From Massilia sp. UBA2604 (lineage in GTDB: Bacteria; Pseudomonadota; Gammaproteobacteria; Burkholderiales; Burkholderiaceae_D): DNA of 62,109 nt. The notes under the pieces were generated by a model, which was not told the origin of the DNA, did no database searches, and saw nothing but the letters and a program-made list of their open reading frames with translations. Where the stretch lies: the NCBI GenBank assembly GCA_002339265.1, contig DDKG01000139.1, positions 1 to 62,109 of the forward strand, written 5' to 3'. The translations under genes were made by a program, and so were the position numbers. Each line of letters starts with the position of its first letter. The first letter of the stretch is position 1. This document shows, piece by piece, positions 31,710-40,500 of this stretch.

Positions 31710-32921
31710 GTGCAAACGGTTAAAATGTTTCTCCGTGTCTATAACCGGCGTTTCAATTTTGGGCAGGCCGTGGAGGCGGTGCGTCGCTTTCTGCTGGCAC
31801 TGAAAGAAGTGCATCCTGAGCTCGCGTACTGGGACGTACTTGGAAAGAAGCGGTTCGAACCGCTGCGGCACGACCTCGGTGATTTGTCCGAAGCGCTGCG
31901 CGCCGCTGATAAGCCCAAGAAAAAATATCGCCACGAAGTCAGTGCACTCGATGCGGACGGTAATCTGACCGATGCGTCAACCGCGCGGTTTGGCTTCACA
32001 TTCTCTCTGTTTTCTGCCGCCGCCAACTCCCGGGGTGGTATGGACTATTCGCGTCCCGAACCGGTCGAGCTGCGTTTCGAACTTGGTGAGGACAATGCTT
32101 CCTCGCGGGTGTCCATGGACTTCCCACCAGGGGAGCAGGCTTTCCTGAATGGGCAAGCCATGCGTGCAATCGTCGAGGTAGCGACCCAGTCCTGGGACCC
32201 GGACAATCTGGAAGTCTGGCCGGCTGATTTCTACAGGGCTGCTGTCAGTGATCACGAGATCCCACGCATGGTGCGTGCAGGCTGGTTCAACTATCTGCGT
32301 CACCCGCTCATCGTGCCCTGTCTGCCGGAGACGCTTCCATACGCCGCCACGCGGCTGGACGACGACCGCATCCTCCTGTGCCTGGGCGACACGGTGCCCG
32401 AGCCCCACAATCAGGTTCAGGTCGCGCAAGGGGCGGCCATGCAGGCTATCTTCGACCAATTCCATCTCAACGAATCGCATGTGCTGGCCGGACTGCCGCT
32501 CGATGCGGAAGAGCAGGCCTATCTCGAGCAGGTCACGGGAGCACCGGCGGATCGCGGATATGCAGTTGCATTCACCGTGTTCGACGGCTACGATGCCGAG
32601 CGCGGAGTCCTGCTCTATGCGCGGCTGTTCAAGACGATCTTGGGAGGTTACCCCTTCAATCTGCTTCCGCACATGCGCGACGACGCGCCGCTGATTGGTG
32701 GCCTGTTCTTCGTCGGCCAGGCGCGGCAGCAGATCGCGGCGCTCGACCATGTGAGGGCAACTCATCCCATCGAGTGGCACGTTGCAGACGCCGAATTAGC
32801 GCGTACGCTGACCATGTTGCTGAACGACTGGCTGCAGATTCCGCCGGCCCGGCTGACGGTGCATTACACACCGTTCCTCGGCGGACTTGCAGAGGAATCA
32901 GAAACTAAATCAATGTTCTGA
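31710..32921 (+). CDS. Hypothetical soluble protein, possible immunity protein (Imm52-like)
   Basis: 403 aa when started at GTG 31710, which has GGAG 5 bases upstream; an ATG at 31725 is an alternative. No signal peptide. The central part (VRAGWFNYLRHPLIVPCLP; then AQGAAMQAIFDQFHL) recalls the Imm52 immunity family, in which a W-x-x-Y-L segment precedes a beta-rich region, but this is tentative. It lies downstream of the toxin-immunity pair with its own upstream gap of about 60 bases, so it may protect against a different toxin. A terminator overlaps its stop. Confidence 0.45.
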   Translation: MQTVKMFLRVYNRRFNFGQAVEAVRRFLLALKEVHPELAYWDVLGKKRFEPLRHDLGDLSEALRAADKPKKKYRHEVSALDADGNLTDASTARFGFTFSLFSAAANSRGGMDYSRPEPVELRFELGEDNASSRVSMDFPPGEQAFLNGQAMRAIVEVATQSWDPDNLEVWPADFYRAAVSDHEIPRMVRAGWFNYLRHPLIVPCLPETLPYAATRLDDDRILLCLGDTVPEPHNQVQVAQGAAMQAIFDQFHLNESHVLAGLPLDAEEQAYLEQVTGAPADRGYAVAFTVFDGYDAERGVLLYARLFKTILGGYPFNLLPHMRDDAPLIGGLFFVGQARQQIAALDHVRATHPIEWHVADAELARTLTMLLNDWLQIPPARLTVHYTPFLGGLAEESETKSMF

Positions 32922-32928
32922 TTTTTTT
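32896..32928 (+). terminator. Rho-independent terminator overlapping the gene end
   Basis: Stem AATCAGAA (32896-32903) pairs with TTCTGATT (32916-32923), followed by a run of T to 32928. The hairpin includes the stop codon of the preceding gene. The stem is AT-rich, so strength is moderate. Confidence 0.55.
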
Positions 32929-32995
32929 GCTCGGTCATCTGTTCGGCCGTGCTTGGTTTTGAGATCGCTCGCGCGACAAGGATCCGCCGAGCGAG

Positions 32996-33832
32996 TTATT
33001 GCGTCATTTCGGTCTGGGCAATCGGAGGCAGCGAGCCGAGACTGTCTGCCACTTTCAGGCAGTCCCCGGCTTCCGGAGACTTCTTGGGCAAGATCGCCAG
33101 ATCTCCCGTTACCCAGGTCTGAAGCTTGCCGTTCTCTTCGTCCGCGAGAGAGAGCGTCAGCTTCGCATCCTCGTGGTTGCTGCGTGCCAGCATGACGATG
33201 GCGGCGCGGTCCAGGTCCTTTTCCTGCGATTGCACCCAGTTGTCGTGCGCCTTCCTCACCTTGCTGCGCACTCCCGGGAAGCGCTGCTCACAGATCGACA
33301 GGAATTCGGTCAGCAAATCCTTGCGCGCCATGATGCGCACGAGCCGCTCTTCGTGTGCCGACATCGGCTTCGCCGGCTCCTGCGCCGCGAGCATGTATGC
33401 CCGCTGGCGGTCCGTGGTGTTCATCGGATTGCCGCGGGCTTGCTGGACCTTCGCCAAAAAGACCCTCGCATCGCCGGGTTTGCCGCTGACACTGCCGATG
33501 ACCTCGCCCTTTGAATAGATCAGCTGCTCGGGCAGCCCGAAGGGTTTCTCGACCTTTCCGAAATCGGGGAATTTGTGCCAGACCGGCCACTGGACGCGGG
33601 CGAACTTCACACTCGGATCCTTGGCAGGCGCGACCGCGCGCGCGTACGCGTCCGCAGCGCCAGGGCAGTATCTGCATTTCCGATCGGGGGAAGTGAACTG
33701 GACCACCACGGTCTCATGCGCAGCCAGGTAGGCGGCCAGTTCCTGTGGTTTCAGATCCTTCACCGGGGCTGCCTGAACGGCATGGGATGTGAGCAGGACT
33801 GCCAGAAATAGTGCAGAGTTAAGAGCGGTCAT
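32996..33832 (-). CDS. Secreted protein with N-terminal thioredoxin-like domain, duplicated C-terminal domain
   Basis: 278 aa. Signal peptide MTALNSALFLAVLLTSHAVQA, then a thioredoxin-like domain with a CRYC motif (VVVQFTSPDRKCRYCPGA). It includes PVWHKFPDFGKV and the cis-Pro-like region FGLPEQLIY. From ~residue 150 a helical domain starts at MSAHEERLVRIMARKDLLTE. This domain is closely similar to the whole mature part of the neighbouring 34.5-kb gene. A disulfide or redox role is possible from the CxxC. The start was chosen at the signal peptide although an upstream in-frame codon exists. Confidence 0.6.
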   Translation of the reverse strand: MTALNSALFLAVLLTSHAVQAAPVKDLKPQELAAYLAAHETVVVQFTSPDRKCRYCPGAADAYARAVAPAKDPSVKFARVQWPVWHKFPDFGKVEKPFGLPEQLIYSKGEVIGSVSGKPGDARVFLAKVQQARGNPMNTTDRQRAYMLAAQEPAKPMSAHEERLVRIMARKDLLTEFLSICEQRFPGVRSKVRKAHDNWVQSQEKDLDRAAIVMLARSNHEDAKLTLSLADEENGKLQTWVTGDLAILPKKSPEAGDCLKVADSLGSLPPIAQTEMTQ

Positions 33833-33995
33833 TGGAACTTCGCGGGCTTCATGGACAATCCAGATTGTCTGGCAATGCGAATGACTTCGCAAATCGCTGT
33901 GCATGAAAAGGCAAAGTCAGCCTTGATGACCGACGAGCGGTAGACGATCACGACCACGTCCGACTCAGCTGTTCTCGTCAATCATTCGTGCTGAA

Positions 33996-34457
33996 TCATG
34001 GCTGCGGATAGGAAGGCAGCATGTCCAACTTGTTCGCCAGATTGATGCAGTCGCTTGCCTTCGGGGGCGCATCGCGCAGCATGCCCAGGTCGCTCCGTGC
34101 CCACTCCTGCAGCTTTTGATGTTCTTCTCTCAGCAGCTTGGTCGCTAGTTGCGCGTGCTCGCGGCTGGTGTGCGTCACCATGACGATGGCCGCCTTGTCC
34201 AGATCCTGTTTCTGCGCCCGGACCCAGGATTCATGCGGCGCCTGCATCTTGCCCCGCGTCTCTGGATACATCTTGCCGCAGACCGAGACAAATTCGTCCA
34301 CGATGTCCTTGCGCGCCATGATCCTGATCAGGCGCTCGTCGTGCGCGGACAGCTGTGCAGCCGGTGCTTGCGACCCGGCAGCCTGCAATGGCGCGGCCTG
34401 TGCAGTGTGGCAGCCCAATGAAACAGCCAGGATGAATCCGTACTTGAATGCGGTCAT
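33996..34457 (-). CDS. Secreted paralogue lacking the thioredoxin domain
   Basis: 153 aa. Signal peptide MTAFKYGFILAVSLGCHTAQA, then a short linker and the domain LSAHDERLIRIMARKDIVDE. It matches the C-terminal domain of the 32,996-33,832 gene almost throughout (RIMARKD; DLDKAAIVMV vs DLDRAAIVML; ASDCINLANKLDMLPS vs AGDCLKVADSLGSLPP). The 5' regions of both genes are similar as well, so this is a recent-enough tandem duplication followed by gain or loss of the thioredoxin part. Function unknown. Confidence 0.6.
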   Translation of the reverse strand: MTAFKYGFILAVSLGCHTAQAAPLQAAGSQAPAAQLSAHDERLIRIMARKDIVDEFVSVCGKMYPETRGKMQAPHESWVRAQKQDLDKAAIVMVTHTSREHAQLATKLLREEHQKLQEWARSDLGMLRDAPPKASDCINLANKLDMLPSYPQP

Positions 34458-34558
34458 GGGAACTCGGCGGCGTGATGAACAACCTGCATTGTTCAGCATT
34501 GAAAATGCTTTTGCAAACCGCTTTGCATAGCCGCGCTAAATACCGCGCCGTCGGCCGC

Positions 34559-35236
34559 TCAGAAGCGGTACGACACGCTGGCGCGCAGCACCGGGAAGAA
34601 CTTGTAGTCCGACAGCTCCTCGCTCAAACGCGCTTCTTCGCGGGCGACGTCGGCCGCCAGCACGGTGCAGGTCACGCGCGAACTGGTGCAGCCGCGGCTG
34701 ACCAGGTTCACATGCGCCTTGCCCTGGTAGAAGGCGCCGAGGTCGGCGCTGAAGTGCCAAAGCTTGTTCGGCGTGAGGGCGTTGCCCCAGCCGATGCCGA
34801 TGTACGGCGCGGCCTTCTGAAAATCGACCTTCGCGTCCAGGTTGCCGACGTCGGCCGCCGTATAGCCGCGGCCATTCATCACGTACTGGCCATCGGCGTT
34901 CGGACGGCCGCGGCCCTCGATCTCGTTGCCGTTATAGACGATGCCGCCGGTCAGCCGGAACGGGCTGTTGGCGACCACGTACCAGTCGAACAGCACGTCG
35001 ACGGTCTGCAGCTTGCCCTTGGCGTCGTAGTTGATGCCGCCGGTGCGCTTGTCAAAATCGTGCTGGAAGTAATTGATGCCGAAACGGCCGTTGAGATTGC
35101 TCTCCATGGGCACGACCAGGTGCACGCCGGCGCCGGTGGTGCCCAGCGTGGCGGTGACGGCGGCGCCGATCTCGGCGTGGGCGGAAGCGGCGGCCAGCGT
35201 GGCGGCCAGCGCGACAACGATGCGTTTCAGTACCAT
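34559..35236 (-). CDS. Outer-membrane beta-barrel protein
   Basis: 225 aa. Signal peptide MVLKRIVVALAATLAAASAHA, then alternating beta-rich sequence with Gly/Tyr/Asn turns, and a C-terminus SVSYRF ending in Phe, the classic barrel insertion signal. Small porin-like or adhesin-type barrels of this sort are common in betaproteobacteria; no specific family or substrate can be named. The ATG at 35236 follows an AAAGG. It is divergent from the LytS kinase gene. Confidence 0.65.
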   Translation of the reverse strand: MVLKRIVVALAATLAAASAHAEIGAAVTATLGTTGAGVHLVVPMESNLNGRFGINYFQHDFDKRTGGINYDAKGKLQTVDVLFDWYVVANSPFRLTGGIVYNGNEIEGRGRPNADGQYVMNGRGYTAADVGNLDAKVDFQKAAPYIGIGWGNALTPNKLWHFSADLGAFYQGKAHVNLVSRGCTSSRVTCTVLAADVAREEARLSEELSDYKFFPVLRASVSYRF

Positions 35237-35470
35237 CTGTAAAACCTTTTGATCGGAAAGGCGAGATTGTAGCGGGCAGGGGTGGGGTAGGGCATGTCTG
35301 AAAATTGTAATCAGAGGTAGAAAGCAACACGCATCCAGGGCGTCTGCACACCCCTTCCATGCCCCCTGGCCCCGGTTTCGTCGGCCCAGTCCCGACTCCG
35401 TCGCATAATGCTGTATCGCAAGGAATGGATAGCCTATGGTGGGCCCATTCTCACCATCCGAAAGCACATC

Positions 35471-36751
35471 ATGTTTGCAAGCCTGTTCCACGTGTTCCGC
35501 CTGTTGCTGGCCTGGCTGGCGCTGTATCTCGCCCTGTGCCTCACCCTGAACGAGACGGTGCTGGAGCGGGTAGACGCCGACCTCGGCCCCATCGGCCCGC
35601 TGCTCGGCTTTGCCCTGTGCGGCTGGGTGCTGCTGGAAGTGTTTTCGCATATGCGCCGGGTGCGACTGGTGATTGGCCACCTGGACGCCAGCACGCTGTC
35701 GAATCGCCAGCGGCGCCAGGTCGAGATTCCGCTCGAAGCCGGCGAAGCCTTCGACATGATCGATGCCGCCATCCGCGAACTGCCCGGCGCCACCGTCGTC
35801 GACAGCGCGCGCGACAGCCTGCAGGTGCGGGCCAAGGTCGCGCGCATCGACCCATACGGCAAGGAGGCGTCCCAATTGTGGGGCCTGGAGGCCTTCGGGA
35901 ACCGGCGCAACCAGATCCTGGCGACGGTGACGCCGAATGGCGACGTGGCCGGCAGCGTGACCCTGATCTGCGAGCCGGAGGCGCCGGCCTGGACCGACTG
36001 GTTCCTGGTCGATCACGGGACCAACCTGGAAAACGCGGAAGCCGTGGTGCGCGCCATTGCGCGCCGCATCGCCGAGCGGCGCCGCATCGAAGCGAATCAG
36101 GTGCGCGAGAGCGTGACCGAGAAGGAACTCACGGTGGCGCGCCTGAACCTGTTGCACGCCCAGGTCGAGCCGCACTTCTTATACAACACCCTGGCCAGCG
36201 CCCAGGTGCTCACCCGCAGCGACCCGGCGCGCGCCGACGCCATGCTGGGCAATCTGATCCAGTACCTGCGCCACTCGCTGCCGCGCACCGAGGATGCGCC
36301 GTCGACCCTGGGCGAAGAGCTCGAGCGGGCGCGCGCCTACCTCGACATCCTGGCCATCCGCATGGGGCCGCGCCTGTCGTTGCAGGTCGATGTGCCGGAC
36401 GAGCTGCGCAGGCTGGTGTTCCCGCCGATGATGCTGCAGACCCTGGTCGAGAACGCGATCAAGCACGGGCTGGAGCCGAAGCCGGGCGGCGGCACGGTGT
36501 GGATACTGGCCCGGGCCGTGGGCGGCGAGAGTGCCCAGGCGGTGGCCGTGACCGTGGCCGACGACGGCCGCGGCTTTTCGAGTGAAGGCGCCGGCACCGG
36601 CATCGGCCTGCGCAATGTGCGCGAGCGGCTGCGCCTGGCCTACGGCAATGGCGCCAGCTTCGCCATCGTCGCCAACTTCCCGAGCGGGGTAGCGGCGACC
36701 ATCACGGTGCCGCTGGCGCTGCAGGGAGCCGGAGGCCGCCATGCTGCATGA
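35471..36751 (+). CDS. LytS/AlgZ-type sensor histidine kinase (His_kinase family)
   Basis: 426 aa. Two N-terminal membrane helices (LLLAWLALYLALCLTL; LGFALCGWVLLEV) and a cytoplasmic linker domain precede the PF06580 kinase motif LHAQVEPHFLYNTLAS, whose His is the phosphoacceptor. The ATPase part shows LVENAIKHGLEPKPGGG and DDGRGF, then GTGIGLRNVRERL. An earlier ATG at 35408 has no membrane-fit reason to be used. It overlaps the following response-regulator gene by 11 bases and forms a two-component pair with it. Confidence 0.88.
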   Translation: MFASLFHVFRLLLAWLALYLALCLTLNETVLERVDADLGPIGPLLGFALCGWVLLEVFSHMRRVRLVIGHLDASTLSNRQRRQVEIPLEAGEAFDMIDAAIRELPGATVVDSARDSLQVRAKVARIDPYGKEASQLWGLEAFGNRRNQILATVTPNGDVAGSVTLICEPEAPAWTDWFLVDHGTNLENAEAVVRAIARRIAERRRIEANQVRESVTEKELTVARLNLLHAQVEPHFLYNTLASAQVLTRSDPARADAMLGNLIQYLRHSLPRTEDAPSTLGEELERARAYLDILAIRMGPRLSLQVDVPDELRRLVFPPMMLQTLVENAIKHGLEPKPGGGTVWILARAVGGESAQAVAVTVADDGRGFSSEGAGTGIGLRNVRERLRLAYGNGASFAIVANFPSGVAATITVPLALQGAGGRHAA

Positions 36752-37523
36752 CACCGTCAAATGCGTGGTCGCCGAAGACGAAGCCCTGTTGCGCGACGAA
36801 TTGCTCAAGTTGTTGATCGATGCCTGGCCCGGGCTGCAGATCGTCGCCGTATGCGAGGATGGCGGCAGCGCATTGGAGGCCATCGAGACCCACCGCCCTG
36901 ACGTCGCCTTCCTCGACATCCGCATGCCGGGGCTGTCGGGCCTGGAAGTGGCGTCGAACATGCTGGCGGCGGGCCTGCGCACCGAAGTCGTGTTCGTGAC
37001 TGCCTACGACCAGTACGCGCTCGACGCCTTCGACCGCGGCGCGGTCGACTACCTGCTCAAGCCGGTGGCGCGCGAGCGCTTGATGGCGACCGTGGTGCGG
37101 GTGCGCGAGCGCCTGGCGCGCGGCGGCGTCGACGCCAGCCAGCTGGCTGAGCTGCTGGCGCGGCTGCAGGTGGTGGCGCCGCCGGCGCCGCGTGCGCAGC
37201 CGCTGGTGTGGCTGACGGCCAGCCGCGGCAACGAGACGCGGCTGATCCTGGTCGACGACGTGGCGTACTTCCAGTCCGATTCGAAATACACGGTGGTCAT
37301 GACGCTTGATGGCGAGTCGCTGCTGCGCAAGCCCATCCGCGACCTGCTCGAGGTGCTCGACCCGGCCATGTTCAAGCAGGTGCACCGCTCGACCATCGTC
37401 AACCTGCGCGCAGTGGCCGGCGTGGCGCGCGACGAGAGCGGACGCGGCACGATCCGATTGAAGAACCGGCCGGAGACGCTGACTGTCAGTCAGTCCTTCA
37501 TGGGCTTGTTCCGTAATATGTAG
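36741..37523 (+). CDS. LytTR-family response regulator
   Basis: 260 aa. The receiver domain holds the acidic pair ED near the start, the phosphoacceptor in VAFLDIRMPGLSG and the switch Lys in LLKPVARERL. The C-terminal half is a LytTR DNA-binding domain (VDDVAYFQSDSKYTVV; FKQVHRSTIVNLRAV). It is the partner of the LytS-like kinase. LytTR regulators bind imperfect direct repeats; none was searched for systematically here. Confidence 0.9.
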   Translation: MLHDTVKCVVAEDEALLRDELLKLLIDAWPGLQIVAVCEDGGSALEAIETHRPDVAFLDIRMPGLSGLEVASNMLAAGLRTEVVFVTAYDQYALDAFDRGAVDYLLKPVARERLMATVVRVRERLARGGVDASQLAELLARLQVVAPPAPRAQPLVWLTASRGNETRLILVDDVAYFQSDSKYTVVMTLDGESLLRKPIRDLLEVLDPAMFKQVHRSTIVNLRAVAGVARDESGRGTIRLKNRPETLTVSQSFMGLFRNM

Positions 37524-37628
37524 TCAACAATATTGACACGCGCAACGTTATTCACGTCGCCATAGTAAAATCGACATTGCCCGAGGGCCCGGCGTCGTTG
37601 CCGGGCAGGGCAATTAGAGGGAGGCAAC

Positions 37629-38930
37629 TTGCGTAGCGATATCGTGATCGTGGGTGGAGGCGCCGGCGGACTTGAGCTGGCCTGCAAACTGGGCCGCAAA
37701 CTGGGCCCATCCAAGGTGACGCTGGTCGACAGCCGCCTTTATCATATCTGGAAGCCGTCGCTGCACGAAGTCGCGGCCGGCACCCTGGACATCCACCAGG
37801 AAGGATTGTCGTACGCCATGCTGGCCCACGACAATGGATTCAATTTCGTGCTCGGCCCGATGTCGGGGCTCGATGCCGCAGGCCAGGCGATCGAGATCGG
37901 CGCGGTGCGCGCCGCCACCGACAATGAAGAAGTGCTGCCCGTGCGTCGGCTGGCCTATGGCTCGCTGGTGATGGCGATCGGCAGCACCTCGAATTATTTC
38001 GGCGTGCCGGGCGCCCAGGAACACTCGATCTCGCTCAACGCGACCGAGGACGCCGAGCGCTTCCGCCTGCGCATGCTGCGCCTGATGCTGGCGGTCGAGC
38101 AGCAGCGCGAAGAAGGCAAGGAAACCGGCCTGGACGTGGTCATCATTGGCGGCGGCGCCACCGGCGTCGAGCTGGCCGCCGAGCTGCGCGAAGCGTCGGG
38201 CGCGTATGCGCGCTATGGCTTCGCGCGCATGGACGTCAAGCGCGACGTGCGCATCACCATCCTCGAAGGCGCGCCGCGCATCCTGGCGCCGCTGCCCGAA
38301 CGGGTCTCGAAGGCGGCGCACGACCTGCTCGGCAAGCGCGGCATCCAGGTGGTGGCCGATTGCCGCGTCACCGCGATCGAGGCCGACAAGGTTATCGACG
38401 GCAAGGGCAATGTCTACCCGGCCGACCTGTGCGTGTGGGCCGCCGGCATCCGCGCGCCCGAGCTGCTGGGCAGCCTGGGCCTGCCAACCTCGAAAGGCGG
38501 CGGACTGGACGTCGACGCCCACCTGCGCGTGAAGGGCGTGCCGAATATCTGGGCGCTGGGCGACTGCGCCGTCTGCATCGACGGCAATGGCGCGCCGGTC
38601 CCGCCGCGCGCCCAGGCCGCGCACCAGCAGGCCGACTACCTGGTGACGGCCTTCCTGCGCATGGACAAGGGCCGGGCGCCGCAGGATACGCCGTACGAGT
38701 ACCGCGACTATGGTTCGCTGGTCTCGGTCGGGCAGAGCACCAGCGTCGGCAGCCTGATGGGTTCGCTGCGCGGCGCCAGCTGGTTCGTGCAGGGCGCGGT
38801 GGCGCGCACGATGTACGCGAGCCTGCACCTGATGCACCACCGCGCGGTGATGGGCATTACCCGCACCGCACTGCTGGCGGTGGCGCGCTTCCTGATCCGG
38901 CGTAGTACGCCGCTGGTCAAGCTGCACTGA
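37629..38930 (+). CDS. ndh: NADH dehydrogenase type II-like FAD oxidoreductase
   Basis: 433 aa. Two Rossmann fingerprints are visible: DIVIVGGGAGGLELACKLG for FAD and VVIIGGGATGVELAAEL for NADH. A late ALGDCAVC flavin signature and ARAMYAS-like C-terminal membrane-associating region follow, the architecture of NDH-2. It passes electrons from NADH to quinone without pumping protons. The start is TTG at 37629, with GGGAGG 4 bases upstream; no ATG fits. A GC-rich hairpin (GCCCGGC...GCCGGGC, 37587-37606) lies in its 5' region. Confidence 0.85.
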   Translation: MRSDIVIVGGGAGGLELACKLGRKLGPSKVTLVDSRLYHIWKPSLHEVAAGTLDIHQEGLSYAMLAHDNGFNFVLGPMSGLDAAGQAIEIGAVRAATDNEEVLPVRRLAYGSLVMAIGSTSNYFGVPGAQEHSISLNATEDAERFRLRMLRLMLAVEQQREEGKETGLDVVIIGGGATGVELAAELREASGAYARYGFARMDVKRDVRITILEGAPRILAPLPERVSKAAHDLLGKRGIQVVADCRVTAIEADKVIDGKGNVYPADLCVWAAGIRAPELLGSLGLPTSKGGGLDVDAHLRVKGVPNIWALGDCAVCIDGNGAPVPPRAQAAHQQADYLVTAFLRMDKGRAPQDTPYEYRDYGSLVSVGQSTSVGSLMGSLRGASWFVQGAVARTMYASLHLMHHRAVMGITRTALLAVARFLIRRSTPLVKLH

Positions 38931-38983
38931 GGAAATGGCTGGCCGCCGTGCTCCACCAGTTTCCTTCTTTTGCGAGCCCAAAT

Positions 38984-39089
38984 ACGTCGTTCCCGCGAAG
39001 GCGGGAACCCAAGTTTGCAAGCGCATCGCTTAATAAAAATTAAGTGGTGACGCCGAAGACTTGGGTTCCCGCCTTCGCGGGAACGACGT
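38984..39089. repeat. REP-like inverted palindrome pair between convergent genes
   Basis: A 31-base unit (38984-39014) is followed 44 bases later by its perfect reverse complement (39059-39089). Its core is CGTTCCCGCGAAGGCGGGAA, itself a hairpin. The inner spacer carries a second small dyad (CTTAAT...ATTAAG). The same core reappears at 42,915-43,026. It lies between the convergent NDH-2 and kinase genes and could stop transcription from both sides. Confidence 0.8.
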
Positions 39090-39108
39090 TCATGGGCTAA
39101 CGATTTTT

Positions 39109-39831
39109 TCAGGCCGCCAGCTCGCGCGGCAACGTCATCTGCAATATGGCGCCGCCGGTATCGCTGCGCGCCAGGGTCAGGTTGCCGCCCAGGTAGCGGG
39201 CGCGTTCGCGCAGCAGGCGCAGGCCGTGGCAGCCCTGCGCCGACTTTTCCAGCGCGTCCTCGGAAGGTCCCACGCCATCGTCGCGCACGGTGAGCATCGC
39301 CATCTCGCCGTCGTCGTCCAGGATCACGTCCACCCGCGTGGCCTGGGCGTGGGCGGCGGCGTTGCGCAGGCCTTCCTCGGCGCAGCGCAGCAGCAGCACG
39401 CCGTGTTCGCGCGACCAGGCGCCGTCGTCCTCGGGCAGGCTGGCGCGGGCCTTCAGGCCACGCTCGGCGCCGAAGGCGGGCACCAGCTCGGCCAGCGCGG
39501 CGCGCAGGCCGAGGAATTCGAGCTTGTCGTTCCACAGCTCGAGCTGCATCGCGCGGTTGGTTTCGATGATGCCGGCCAGCAGCGTCTTCATCTGGGCGGC
39601 GCGTTCGCGCGCCTTGCTGTCGGCCGGCAGGTTCTGGGTCAGCAGGGCCAGGTGCATGGTCAGGGCCGTCATCGACGAGCCCAGGCTGTCGTGCAGCTGG
39701 CGCGCCAGCTGGCGGCGTTCCTGGTCCCAGCAGTTGGCCAGCCAGGCCAGCATTTCGGTGAGTTCAGCGGTGCGCTCCGCAACCTGGCGTTCTAGTTCCG
39801 GGTCGGGGGGCGATGGGGCCGGTTCGGTCAT
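39109..39831 (-). CDS. Soluble HisKA_3-type sensor histidine kinase
   Basis: 240 aa with no membrane segment and no evident sensor domain. The dimerisation/phosphoacceptor motif is RRQLARQLHDSLGSSMTAL, as in NarX/DegS-type kinases. The ATPase domain has AEEGLRNAAAHAQAT, DDGVGPSEDAL and GLRLLRERARYLGG. No response regulator is adjacent, so the partner is unknown; a coiled-coil start (QVAERTAELTEMLAWL) may dock to another sensor. Convergent with NDH-2 across the palindrome pair. Confidence 0.85.
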   Translation of the reverse strand: MTEPAPSPPDPELERQVAERTAELTEMLAWLANCWDQERRQLARQLHDSLGSSMTALTMHLALLTQNLPADSKARERAAQMKTLLAGIIETNRAMQLELWNDKLEFLGLRAALAELVPAFGAERGLKARASLPEDDGAWSREHGVLLLRCAEEGLRNAAAHAQATRVDVILDDDGEMAMLTVRDDGVGPSEDALEKSAQGCHGLRLLRERARYLGGNLTLARSDTGGAILQMTLPRELAA

Positions 39832-40023
39832 CGTAGGCTCTGTTAAATGTTTCCCAAATCATACAACAGTTGGCAATCCTGCGGCGCGCGCCCGGCGCTG
39901 CAAGCCGCTCAGGCGTTGTGCCTGCACAGCGTGCGCTCCCGTACAGTCTGCGCGGCGATAGCGGCGCATGCTGGAAACGTGGCCAGCGAGCCACGCATAT
40001 CAAACAGAATCGGGGGTATTACC

Positions 40024-40488
40024 ATGACGAAAAACAACAAGCAACAGGACGCCATCGCGCTCCTGGTCAGCCAGCACGACGAAGTCAAGGCGCTATTCAA
40101 GCAGTTCGACGAACTGGGCGAGCGCGCCACCACCAGCAAGAAAAAGCTGGCGGGCGAGATCTGCGAGCAGCTGATCATGCACACGCAGATTGAGGAAGAA
40201 ATCTTCTATCCGGCGCTGCGCTCGGTGTCGAAGGAAATGGAAGACATGCTGGACGAAGCCGTGGTCGAACACGCCTCGGCCAAGGACCTGATCTCGCAGA
40301 TCCAGGAAATGGAGCCGGGCGACGACCTGTACGACGCCAAGGTCACGGTGCTGGGCGAATACATCGAGCACCACGTCGACGAGGAAGAAGAAGACATGTT
40401 CCCCAAGGTGCGCAAGCTCAAGCTCGACCTGGACGCCCTGGGCGCCGAAATGGCGGCGCGCCGCGACGAGCTGCTCGCCACGGCCTGA
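40024..40488 (+). CDS. Hemerythrin HHE-domain protein
   Basis: 154 aa, all-helical, cytoplasmic. The metal-binding pattern is visible: [34 protein letters not shown] and [15 protein letters not shown], placing His and Glu ligands for a di-iron site. HHE proteins bind O2, NO or iron and often act in oxidative or nitrosative stress. The start at 40024 opens with [10 protein letters not shown]; upstream codons are unlike protein. It converges on the kinase gene, 12 bases apart. Confidence 0.88.
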   Translation: MTKNNKQQDAIALLVSQHDEVKALFKQFDELGERATTSKKKLAGEICEQLIMHTQIEEEIFYPALRSVSKEMEDMLDEAVVEHASAKDLISQIQEMEPGDDLYDAKVTVLGEYIEHHVDEEEEDMFPKVRKLKLDLDALGAEMAARRDELLATA

Positions 40489-40500
40489 CGGCGCGCGGTT

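Noticed and set aside
31710..32921. Firm naming as Imm52
   Set aside because: Only a short segment resembles the family by eye; recorded as tentative.
40024..40488. Hemerythrin considered as a ferritin or bacterioferritin
   Set aside because: The HHE spacing of His and Glu ligands and the 154-residue length fit hemerythrin; ferritin motifs are absent.
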